A stretch of DNA of 64,000 bases from Ignavibacteriales bacterium. GTDB taxonomy: Bacteria; Bacteroidota; Ignavibacteria; Ignavibacteriales; Ignavibacteriaceae. Positions 34,817 to 43,339 of this stretch are shown here, piece by piece. The position numbers and the translations under genes were made by a program. Each line of letters begins with the position of its first letter. The stretch's first letter is position 1. The notes under the pieces were generated by a model. It did not search any database. It was not told the origin of the DNA and saw nothing but the letters and a program-made list of their open reading frames with translations. The DNA lies in contig CP065001.1 of assembly GCA_016700155.1 (NCBI GenBank), positions 186,001-250,000 of the forward strand, read 5' to 3'.

Positions 34817-37800
34817 ATGTTTACACTCAATAAAAAATTATTTCTGCTTCTTATCCTGATATCAAGTTTAATCGATGTTGGATACGCACAGTATGTTCCA
34901 AGCAACGAGAGGGGCGATATAAGGTTCAGGCGTTTTGGACATATGGAAGGAAATCAGATCAGGACAACCATCTTCAATTATGGAATGACCGGACGTGAAT
35001 CCGGCTCTTTCCCGATTTCAGTTCAAACTCCTTATGAATGGCCTAAAAACACCGGACAGATCTACCTTGCAGTTGCTGGTATTATCGTAGGTGCTGAAGT
35101 AGTGGATGATAATGGTGATACACTGCATATAGTTTCAAGGTGTCACTACTTGCAATCACCTCAGGGTCTTACCTGGAATTTTGAACCTGTTGGCGGTTAT
35201 TTCAATGAACAAAAGCCGGAAGGATTTGCAACCAGCGATGATCCGACTTCATGGCCTGATACCTGGCCCGACAAATTAACTGATCCGAGAGATCCGGGCT
35301 GGCCGGGTTCGTGGAATGGTTATTTTGGTAAAAGTGTTTTTAATGCCGACCAGGAAATGTATTTCAAGGCTTCCGACAATAACTATGACAGGTACCCTTT
35401 TTATTTTCCGGATACTACAGATCTGACAAGAAAAGGCTTGGGTCTTATACTTGACACCAGAGTTATGACGTGGTCTCAGATACTTGTTCAGGATGCAATG
35501 TTCCTATTATTTAAAATTAAAAATGATGGAACAAAACCTTTAAACAAGGTGGGTGTTACTATTACCTGGGCTGATTACGTGGGAGAGACGGGAAACGATG
35601 ATATAACTGAATACGATATTTTAAATGATATGATCTGGTCAAGAGATGATAACAACCAGGGACAAGGTTCATCAGGAAGTTACATTGCCGGTATAGTTGG
35701 CGGTGCCTTTCTTGAAACTCCCGGTAACGCAATTGACAGAATTGATAACGATGGTGATGGTGAACCGGGCGGACCAAAGGTTACAGCCCTGATGGTTGCA
35801 ACTGAAAGCGATACTTCTAGTTTAGCTGATCCCCGAAGATCAGATGGAATTGATAACAATGGAAACGGATTAATTGATGAGAATAATACTCACATACTTC
35901 AGGATGGACTTTCCTACGCTGACAGAATAGATCAGAATTTAAATGCAGAAAGCGGCAGCCCTGTTGTAACACAGGAGATGGTAGATCAGTCATCAGGAGA
36001 TATCTGGAAAAGATGGCCTGCTAATCCTGAAACAGATCCAATTCAGAATGGCGCCGTTCATCTGATTATGGTAGAAGCTGATGATTTAGGCAGGGCATAT
36101 ACTGATTTTATTGATAATGATGATGACGGTGAAGAAGGCAGTCCTGTTATAACCCAGGAAATGATTACTGCTGCTGCAAACGATGCACCTTATTACAGGT
36201 ATAAAGTTCCCGGAACAAACATAATTTTATATGATGTTAAGGCGGAAGATCTCGGGAAAAAATTCGCAGATGGAATTGATAATGATAACAACGATGCCGT
36301 TGATGAGTTTATGGATGAAGGCATCGATGATATGATTGATGAATCAAGAGACAATGGAATTGATGACGATGGTGATTGGAACATTGCAACTGATGATGTT
36401 GGTCTTGATGGTTTAGCAGAAACAGGTGATGAAGGTGAAAATGATGGTAAGCCGACACCCGGTCGTGATAATCTCCCCGGAGAACCAAATATTGATGTTA
36501 CAGATGTTTCCGAGACAGATCAGATTGGAATTACGGGTTCATTTTACAGACCATCATCAGAAGGGTTGAGTGACCAGTACACAGATGAATTCGTATGGGA
36601 TAATTTTATGGTTCCCGGTAACTTTTTTGATCCCGCCAATGCTGTAGCAGGTGAATATAATATCTTTGCTTCTTCAGGATTATTCCCGCTGTTACCCGGA
36701 CAAACAGAGCCAGTTTCACTTGCTATCATTCTGGCAAACGGACCAGCAACTGATCCAAACGGAACAATAAGGAAACAGGCAGTACTTGATAAAAAATTCC
36801 GTGCACAGGAAACCTATAATAATGACTACCAGTTTGCCAATGCACCGCTGAGCCCAAAACTCACAGCCGTTGCAGGAGATAACAAAGTAACACTCTACTG
36901 GGACGATGTTGCTGAATCCAGTTTTGATAAATACATTTCAAATATCGGTGGAGTTGGAAATGATTTTGAAGGTTACAGAATTTACAGGGCTTCTGATCCG
37001 GCATTTCTTGATGCAAGAGTAATTACTAATGCCCAGGGTTCACCGACATTTTTATTGCCAATAAAACAATTCGATCTTGAAGATGGTATTGTCGGTTACG
37101 ACTCAGTTGGATTTGAAGGAGTTCATTTTAATCTTGGAACCGATACCGGGTTACAGCATTCATGGGTTGACTCATCAGCCCGGAACGGATTCACATATTA
37201 CTATGCAATTACTGCTTATGATTTCGGTTATACATTTGGCGGTATCGCACCTTCTGAAAGCGATATAAGCATTTCATTAAATCCTGATGGTACAGTTAAT
37301 AAATTAGGATCTAATGTTGTTGTTGTAACACCCGAAGCGCCTGTTGCCGGTTATCAGCCTTCAACATTAGGTGAGATACAATTAGTCCAGGGCTTTACCA
37401 CAAGTAAAGTCAATTACGAGATTATAGATCTTAATAATATTAGAGATGGTCACGTTTACTATATAACTTTTGAAGATACGACTATAACAGGAGCGGCAGA
37501 TACTCTCACAACTAAAAATTATTCACTACTTGATTCTACATCAAATGTTTTACTGATTGACAAGGCGACCAACTTTAAATCCAATGATGAAGGATTGATA
37601 ACAGATGGATTTAAATTATCATTTATTAACTCAAGTAAAGTTGAACTGGATACTGTTAAATCAAGGTGGAGTACCCAGGGTGTCACAAGATTTAATGTTG
37701 AGAAGTTTAAGCCGCCAAGACCAACAGAACCTAAAGGGGTTGAAAAACCTAATGACTACAAAATTATTTTTGGAGATGTTGGGCTTGATACTTCAAGAAG

Positions 37801-38482
37801 TTTTGTTTACTCAGGTATAACCTTCCCAGCTAAGCCGGTAAACTTTAAGATTTATAATGTAAGTCAGGCTAAGTTTATTGACTTTGCTTTTATTGAAATT
37901 GATACTGCAGGTACCGGTTCAGGAGTATTTTCTTCAGATGGCTCTCTAAGGAATGATATTATTGTGTTTATGGAATCCGGGATAACTGATACAGCAATTG
38001 CACCAAGCTGGCAATTCTCTCTTGCAAGAGTTGGCGCTGCTAATATTGTAATTCCATCATCAGGAGATTCGGCAATAATAAATATTATTAAACCATTCCT
38101 GTCAAACGATGTTTTCAGGTTCGTTGCCAAAACAGCTTATGTTGACAATGAACAGGCAAAACTTGATATGGAGAATATAAAAGTTGTTCCGAATCCATAT
38201 ATAGCTACAGCTAAATGGGAACCTAAGAATCCTTATTCAAGCGGACGCGGTCCTCGTTCAATCCACTTTATTCATCTGCCGAATAAATGTACAATAAGAA
38301 TATTTACCGTCAACGGAGAACTTGTTGCAGAGATTGAACATGAAAGTACGCTTAACGACGGAACAGCTGAATGGAATCTATTAACCAGGGATAATCTGTC
38401 TGCTTCATATGGAATTTACATCTATCACATTGAAGCACCCGGCATTGGAACTAAAACCGGAAAGTTTGCTATCATTAAATAG
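34817..38482 (+). CDS. Large secreted T9SS-cargo protein with Asp-rich calcium-type repeats
   Basis: A 1221-residue protein with a signal peptide (ending VGYAQ). Residues about 305-525 hold five Asp-rich loops, DNDGDGE, DNNGNGLIDEN, DNDDDGEEG, DNDNNDAVDEF and DDDGDW, which resemble thrombospondin-3 or dockerin calcium loops. An FN3-like domain starts near residue 676 (KLTAVAGDNKVTLYWDD). The C-terminal 110 residues (VVPNPYIATAKWEP to GIGTKTGKFAIIK) fit a T9SS sorting domain of a less common type. It follows the TonB receptor by 21 bases with a GGAGG site. Likely a surface-attached scaffold or binding protein; no enzyme domain recognised. Confidence 0.8.
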   Translation: MFTLNKKLFLLLILISSLIDVGYAQYVPSNERGDIRFRRFGHMEGNQIRTTIFNYGMTGRESGSFPISVQTPYEWPKNTGQIYLAVAGIIVGAEVVDDNGDTLHIVSRCHYLQSPQGLTWNFEPVGGYFNEQKPEGFATSDDPTSWPDTWPDKLTDPRDPGWPGSWNGYFGKSVFNADQEMYFKASDNNYDRYPFYFPDTTDLTRKGLGLILDTRVMTWSQILVQDAMFLLFKIKNDGTKPLNKVGVTITWADYVGETGNDDITEYDILNDMIWSRDDNNQGQGSSGSYIAGIVGGAFLETPGNAIDRIDNDGDGEPGGPKVTALMVATESDTSSLADPRRSDGIDNNGNGLIDENNTHILQDGLSYADRIDQNLNAESGSPVVTQEMVDQSSGDIWKRWPANPETDPIQNGAVHLIMVEADDLGRAYTDFIDNDDDGEEGSPVITQEMITAAANDAPYYRYKVPGTNIILYDVKAEDLGKKFADGIDNDNNDAVDEFMDEGIDDMIDESRDNGIDDDGDWNIATDDVGLDGLAETGDEGENDGKPTPGRDNLPGEPNIDVTDVSETDQIGITGSFYRPSSEGLSDQYTDEFVWDNFMVPGNFFDPANAVAGEYNIFASSGLFPLLPGQTEPVSLAIILANGPATDPNGTIRKQAVLDKKFRAQETYNNDYQFANAPLSPKLTAVAGDNKVTLYWDDVAESSFDKYISNIGGVGNDFEGYRIYRASDPAFLDARVITNAQGSPTFLLPIKQFDLEDGIVGYDSVGFEGVHFNLGTDTGLQHSWVDSSARNGFTYYYAITAYDFGYTFGGIAPSESDISISLNPDGTVNKLGSNVVVVTPEAPVAGYQPSTLGEIQLVQGFTTSKVNYEIIDLNNIRDGHVYYITFEDTTITGAADTLTTKNYSLLDSTSNVLLIDKATNFKSNDEGLITDGFKLSFINSSKVELDTVKSRWSTQGVTRFNVEKFKPPRPTEPKGVEKPNDYKIIFGDVGLDTSRSFVYSGITFPAKPVNFKIYNVSQAKFIDFAFIEIDTAGTGSGVFSSDGSLRNDIIVFMESGITDTAIAPSWQFSLARVGAANIVIPSSGDSAIINIIKPFLSNDVFRFVAKTAYVDNEQAKLDMENIKVVPNPYIATAKWEPKNPYSSGRGPRSIHFIHLPNKCTIRIFTVNGELVAEIEHESTLNDGTAEWNLLTRDNLSASYGIYIYHIEAPGIGTKTGKFAIIK

Positions 38483-38532
38483 TGAAGCAAAATTTTAACA
38501 GGAATGAAATTATATATGGAGATATATAGTAT

Positions 38533-39555
38533 ATGAAAAAGTTTATAATATTAACCTTGGTTCTGTTTGCTGCACTTCAATCGGATGGTTTCAGCCAGAT
38601 AACTAAAACCGGAACCACCGCCGCAAAATTTCTTAGTATCGGTGTCGGTCCTCGTGCTAATGCAATGGGGGGCGCGTTTACTTCCATTGTAGATGATGCA
38701 ACGGCACTTTACTGGAATCCGGCAGGTGCTGCCACACAGAACAAATACACAGTAATTTTCACACACTCTGAATTATTCAAAGGGCTTGATATAGGACTTA
38801 ATTACGCCGCTATAATACTGCCTATTGAAGGATTAGGAAGTTTAGGTGCAAGTGTTACAAGTCTTGACTTTGGTCAGATGGATGTAACCACCGAACTATA
38901 TCCTGAAGGAACGGGTGAAAAATTTACTGCAGCCAGTTATGCTTTCGGTCTTACATACGCAAGAAATATAACTGATGATTTTGTTGCGGGTATTTCCGTA
39001 AAGTATATAAGAGAGATAATCTTCAACTCATCTGCAGACGGAGTCGCATTTGATATAGGAACAATTTTTAATACGCCTTTTTACGGTATCAAGTTCTCAA
39101 GTGCAATATCAAACTACGGATCAAAGATGCAGATTTCGGGAGAGGATCTTCTTGTAAGACATGATTCTGACCCTGACCGCGAAGGTAATAATGAAACAAC
39201 AGATGCATACTACAAAACTGATAAATTTGATCTTCCGCTTAAACTTCAGATAGGTGTATCGAAAGAGTTCCAGTTTATGGAAGAACAAAGTTTTACATTA
39301 GCTATAGATGCAACTCATTCAAATGATAATTCAGAATACCTGAACCTTGGCGGTGAATTGTCTTTATTTAATGATATACTTTGTCTTAGAGGCGGATACA
39401 AGGCATTATTCCTTGAAGACAGCCAGGAAGGATTGACCTTTGGTGTTGGAGTTAACTATGGTTTAGAGGTCATTGATTTTGGTTTTGATTATGCGTTTCA
39501 GAAATTTGAATATTTAGGCGACACACATAGTTTCGCGGTTAAATTAAAATTTTAA
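38533..39555 (+). CDS. PorV/PorQ-family outer-membrane beta-barrel protein
   Basis: A 340-residue FadL-like barrel of the PorV/PorQ group. Signal peptide to about residue 22, then the family hallmark TGTTAAKFLSIGVGPRANAM and DDATALYWNPAG, and a C-terminal aromatic-rich barrel (HSFAVKLKF). PorV shuttles T9SS cargo from the translocon to the attachment complex. Here the gene sits between two genes for T9SS cargo, which suggests that this copy is devoted to the locus or acts as a partner of the upstream protein. Confidence 0.88.
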   Translation: MKKFIILTLVLFAALQSDGFSQITKTGTTAAKFLSIGVGPRANAMGGAFTSIVDDATALYWNPAGAATQNKYTVIFTHSELFKGLDIGLNYAAIILPIEGLGSLGASVTSLDFGQMDVTTELYPEGTGEKFTAASYAFGLTYARNITDDFVAGISVKYIREIIFNSSADGVAFDIGTIFNTPFYGIKFSSAISNYGSKMQISGEDLLVRHDSDPDREGNNETTDAYYKTDKFDLPLKLQIGVSKEFQFMEEQSFTLAIDATHSNDNSEYLNLGGELSLFNDILCLRGGYKALFLEDSQEGLTFGVGVNYGLEVIDFGFDYAFQKFEYLGDTHSFAVKLKF

Positions 39556-39610
39556 TAATTAACAAATGCTCCAATCAGGAGAACTTACGAACTAAACGAA
39601 AGGAAAATGT

Positions 39611-41494
39611 ATGAAACAAATCTTCGCACTACTTTCTGTGATGTTACTTCTGAGCTTTGCAAGTATGCAGGCGCAGAACGTGGATGTAACATTCCAGGTA
39701 GATATGGGTGTTAAGATAGCTACCGGCTATTTTAATCCTGCTACTGAGGTTGTTACATGTCCGGGCGGTTTTAATAACTGGTTAAATGAACCTCCGGCAA
39801 ATACAGAAAAAATCATGTCTGACGCAGATAATGATAGTATTTACACTATCACTATCTCAATGGCAGGAAGCCAAACATACGGGTACAAATTTAATATTGG
39901 TACTGGTTGGGATGGTAAAGATGAAACACATGGCGACAGATCAGTTGCAGTTGGAACAACAAACATGACTCTACCAGTCAGTTTCTTTAATGACTATACT
40001 CCTTACACCGGAATCACATCTTCAATCGATTTCCAGGTTGATATGCGTGGCCCAGCCCAGGGAAGTTTTGATCCTGCAAATGATAATGTATATGTTGCGG
40101 GTAACTTTACCGATTGGGGTAACGGAGCTGTTGAGTTGTTTGATGCAGATAACGATACGATCTTTGCCGGAACAGTATCAACATTGACCTCAGGTAACCA
40201 TGCTATTTATAAATTTATCTGGAGCACAGGCGGCGCAAGCACAGGAACATGGGAATCTCCGCAGGAAGGTGATGATATTTTCGGAAACGATCATAATAGA
40301 ATCTATGGAATCCATGATGGCATGGATACTGTTTATAGATTCTGGGATAACGTTAACCCGAACCAAGTTCGTGCTGACGGAAATATTTTCTTCGAAGTTG
40401 ATATGAGCGTTCTGTCAACTCTTGGTGTTTTCAATCCTAGTGTCGACTCAGTTCAGGTTCGCGGTGGTTTCAATGGATGGAGTGCATCTGATCCTGCAAG
40501 GGCACTTATGAATCAGAACATTGTTAATCCTGATAACTGGTTCCTTGATGTTCCTTTCATCCAGGAAATACTCAACAGCAAATGGTATTATAAATTCTTT
40601 ATTCAGAATGGAACTGGCAGCACCCCTTATGCAAATACCGGCTGGGAAGTTTCACTTGATCCTACAGACAGTGGAAACCGTGACCGTCCGTTTGTATTTA
40701 TGGGTCAGGCAAACCAGGAACTTGGTCTTCAGTATTTTGATGGTGTAAGACCTGAATGGGTAATTCAAACAGGTACTACAGTTATGTGTGAATTCAGTGT
40801 TGACATGACTTATGCAACATTACCAGATACCCAGGGAACAAGCCCTGTATTTAATCCTGCAACAGACAGCGTATTCTGGATGCCTCAGCTTCCGCTTTAC
40901 TATTCTGTTAACGGCTTAGAATGGGGTTCAAACCCAAGAGTACTTCAGTTAACCGATCCGAATTCTGACATGATCTACACAGGTACATTAACATTGGTCG
41001 GACCTAATTTCAATGGTTTCATGTACAACTATGGGTATTCAAATTCATCTGCTGGTATAGTTCTGGAAGCTGGTGGTCAGGTTGATCACAGAGTAAGATT
41101 TATTAATCAGCCGGCTCCAAACCAGTTTACAAGTCCTTATTCCATGCCTCTTGATGTATGGAGTAACTCAGCAAAGCCGGAAGAAGTCGGACCATTTACA
41201 GATGTTAATGAAATTCCAGGTGTTTTACCTGAATCATATTCACTCGAGCAGAATTATCCGAACCCGTTCAACCCGACTACAATGATCAGGTTCAGTGTTC
41301 CAAAACAGAGTCTTGTGAACATCCAGGTTTACAACCTGCTTGGTGAAGTTGTAGCTACAGTAGTTAACAGCGAATTCACTACCGGTAATTACGAAGTTAA
41401 TTTTGACGCTTCTAATCTCAGCAGCGGAATTTATTTCTACAGGATTACCACGGATAACTTTATGGCTACAAAGAAAATGATGTTGGTTAAATAA
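39611..41494 (+). CDS. Secreted protein with four tandem starch-binding-like beta-sandwich repeats and T9SS tail
   Basis: A 627-residue protein. After a signal peptide (ending MQAQ) four repeats of about 110-135 residues begin near 24, 134, 252 and 390. Each opens with an F.VDM motif (FQVDM, FQVDM, FEVDM, FSVDM), continues with FNPATD-like and GGFNNW/GNFTDW/GGFNGW motifs, and has a D.DND.I/Y turn. The F-x-x-W segment recalls CBM20/CBM48 and SusE/F-type starch-binding folds. A T9SS type A domain (NYPNPFNPTTMI, about 545, to KKMMLVK) ends the protein. The amylase follows at once, so it is probably a surface glucan-binding partner. Not tested by search. Confidence 0.82.
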   Translation: MKQIFALLSVMLLLSFASMQAQNVDVTFQVDMGVKIATGYFNPATEVVTCPGGFNNWLNEPPANTEKIMSDADNDSIYTITISMAGSQTYGYKFNIGTGWDGKDETHGDRSVAVGTTNMTLPVSFFNDYTPYTGITSSIDFQVDMRGPAQGSFDPANDNVYVAGNFTDWGNGAVELFDADNDTIFAGTVSTLTSGNHAIYKFIWSTGGASTGTWESPQEGDDIFGNDHNRIYGIHDGMDTVYRFWDNVNPNQVRADGNIFFEVDMSVLSTLGVFNPSVDSVQVRGGFNGWSASDPARALMNQNIVNPDNWFLDVPFIQEILNSKWYYKFFIQNGTGSTPYANTGWEVSLDPTDSGNRDRPFVFMGQANQELGLQYFDGVRPEWVIQTGTTVMCEFSVDMTYATLPDTQGTSPVFNPATDSVFWMPQLPLYYSVNGLEWGSNPRVLQLTDPNSDMIYTGTLTLVGPNFNGFMYNYGYSNSSAGIVLEAGGQVDHRVRFINQPAPNQFTSPYSMPLDVWSNSAKPEEVGPFTDVNEIPGVLPESYSLEQNYPNPFNPTTMIRFSVPKQSLVNIQVYNLLGEVVATVVNSEFTTGNYEVNFDASNLSSGIYFYRITTDNFMATKKMMLVK

Positions 41495-41532
41495 ATTTTA
41501 CCACGTGTAAATTTTATTTGATACAAAATTAT

Positions 41533-41571
41533 CATCAGCCGGGATGTTCTTAACCCGGCTGATGTTTTTTT
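41533..41571 (+). terminator. Rho-independent terminator between the binding protein and amylase genes
   Basis: An 11-bp perfect stem CATCAGCCGGG (41533-41543) / CCCGGCTGATG (41554-41564), ten-base loop, then seven T. It ends or attenuates the upstream transcript 30 bases before the amylase gene, so the amylase may need its own promoter or receive reduced read-through. Confidence 0.88.
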
Positions 41572-41600
41572 ATAGCACTTGTTTTTAGTTAATAGTTTTT

Positions 41601-43292
41601 ATGAATATTGGTATAATTATGAAAAACCTCAGAAACGTTGTAATAACATTATTTTTATTACTCTTCTTACAGACAAATTTATTTTCACAAACACATCACG
41701 ACTGGACTTACAATCTTCCCATCTATGAAGTAAATGTAAGACAATACACTGCCTCCGGAACATTCACAGAATTTGCTACACATCTTGACAGACTAAAAGA
41801 TCTTGGCGCGGGTATTTTATGGTTTATGCCGATACATCCAATCGGTATACAAAACAGGCTTGGTACGCTTGGCAGTTATTATTCAGTAAGAGATTACTAC
41901 GGAATAAATCCCGAATTCGGAACTCTTGAAGATTTTAAAACATTAGTAGATTCAATCCATGCAAAAGGAATGTATGTAATGATGGATTGGGTCGGTAACC
42001 ACACCTCTTGGGATAATGTGCTTACAATATCACACCCTGAATGGTATGTGCAGGATGGACTAGGAAATTTTGTTCCTCCGCCGGGAACTAACTGGACAGA
42101 TGTAATTCAACTAGATTTCAGTGAACAGGGTCTAAGAGATTATATGATCGATGTAATGAAATACTGGGTTGACTCAGTTGGTGTTGATGGGTTCAGATGT
42201 GACGCAGTTGGTTTTATGCCGCTTGATTTCTGGGCTGAAGCGATCACCGAATTGAAAACCGGCAAACCCGACATTTTTATGCTTGCCGAAGATAACGGCT
42301 CGCAATACAATACAGCAGGTTTTGATATCACTTATGCATGGAACCTGCTTGCTTTTGGTACCGGCATCCTTCCTAACATTGTTGCCGGGACGAACAATGC
42401 AAATGTAATAAATTCTTTTGCTACTCAGGAGAACAACAACTACCCGGCTCCATATTACAGGTTATATTTTACATCAAATCATGATGAAAACTCATGGCAT
42501 GGAACTGTTTATGAAATGTTCGGTAACGCCGCTGAAGTATTTGCAGTATTAACATCAACATTCAGAAGTATGCCGTTGATATACGGCGGACAGGAAGCAG
42601 GATTAAATCACCGTCTCGCATTTTTTAATAAAGACCAGATAATCTGGCAGCCAAGTCCTTTTGCGGAAATTTATACTAGATTGTTCCAATTAAAAAAGTT
42701 TAACAAAGCATTATGGAATGGTGCTGCGGGAGGACAGTTGCAGAGAGTTACAACAACAAATAATACCGCAATATTTTCGTACGTCAGACAAAAAGATGAG
42801 GACAAAGTTTTTGCGATTTTGAACCTTACAAACCAGCCTCAGACATTTACATTGCAAGGCACATTATATCCCGGTACTTACAGAGATGTATTTACAGATG
42901 ATTCAGTTTCATTTAGTGAGAATGCTGAAGTAACATTGCCTGCCTGGGGTTACAAAGTTTATGAAACAGGAAGCGGAATTACTGATATAAAAGAAATTGA
43001 GAATGGAATACCAACAGAATTCAATCTTGAACAAAACTATCCAAACCCGTTTAACCCAATTACAAAGATACAATTCACTGTAGGGGACGCATATTATGCG
43101 TCCCCTGTGCGTGTGATACTGCGAGTATATGACGCACTCGGCAGGGAAGTAACAGAACTTGTAAACACCGAAAAATCCGCAGGCACTTACGAAGTTGAAT
43201 TTGATGGTTCAAACCTCAGCAGTGGGATATATTTTTATAAGTTAAAAGCAGGAGATTATAATTCAACAAAGAAGATGCTTTTACTTAAATAA
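41601..43292 (+). CDS. Secreted GH13 alpha-amylase with T9SS sorting domain
   Basis: A 563-residue alpha-glucan hydrolase. Leader MKNLRNVVITLFLLLFL is preceded by six residues from the first ATG; the ATG at 41619 is an equally good start. GH13 regions: MDWVGNHTSW (I), DGFRCDAVGF (II, nucleophile Asp), IFMLAEDNG (III, acid Glu) and FTSNHDENSW (IV, Asp). A C-terminal beta domain (about 385-460) precedes the T9SS type A domain (NYPNPFNPITKI to KKMLLLK). A 25-base perfect palindrome lies in frame inside this tail at 43082-43106 and adds the residues GDAYYASP compared with the other tails in the window. Cell-surface or free amylase. Confidence 0.93.
   Translation: MNIGIIMKNLRNVVITLFLLLFLQTNLFSQTHHDWTYNLPIYEVNVRQYTASGTFTEFATHLDRLKDLGAGILWFMPIHPIGIQNRLGTLGSYYSVRDYYGINPEFGTLEDFKTLVDSIHAKGMYVMMDWVGNHTSWDNVLTISHPEWYVQDGLGNFVPPPGTNWTDVIQLDFSEQGLRDYMIDVMKYWVDSVGVDGFRCDAVGFMPLDFWAEAITELKTGKPDIFMLAEDNGSQYNTAGFDITYAWNLLAFGTGILPNIVAGTNNANVINSFATQENNNYPAPYYRLYFTSNHDENSWHGTVYEMFGNAAEVFAVLTSTFRSMPLIYGGQEAGLNHRLAFFNKDQIIWQPSPFAEIYTRLFQLKKFNKALWNGAAGGQLQRVTTTNNTAIFSYVRQKDEDKVFAILNLTNQPQTFTLQGTLYPGTYRDVFTDDSVSFSENAEVTLPAWGYKVYETGSGITDIKEIENGIPTEFNLEQNYPNPFNPITKIQFTVGDAYYASPVRVILRVYDALGREVTELVNTEKSAGTYEVEFDGSNLSSGIYFYKLKAGDYNSTKKMLLLK
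43082..43106. repeat. Perfect 25-base palindrome inside a coding sequence
   Basis: Arms of 12 bases (AGGGGACGCATA, 43082-43093, and TATGCGTCCCCT, 43095-43106) flank one central T. The element is GC-rich at its ends, unlike its surroundings, and is read in frame as part of VGDAYYASP (amylase residues 494-502). It looks like a small palindromic element inserted into the flexible part of the sorting domain. Confidence 0.75.
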
Positions 43293-43312
43293 ATATTAAA
43301 ATGATTCAGACT

Positions 43313-43339
43313 AAAGCCGGTTCCTATAACCGGCTTTTT
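43313..43339. terminator. Terminator between convergent amylase and SGNH genes
   Basis: Ten-bp perfect stem AAAGCCGGTT (43313-43322) / AACCGGCTTT (43328-43337), five-base loop, T-run after it and A-rich sequence before it. It overlaps the last codon of the convergent SGNH hydrolase gene and probably acts mainly for the amylase. Confidence 0.85.

Noticed and set aside
35738..36400. Dockerin modules in the 1221-residue protein (cellulosome-like)
   Set aside because: The Asp-rich loops lack the paired 22-residue dockerin spacing and no cohesin is encoded nearby; thrombospondin-3-like loops fit better.
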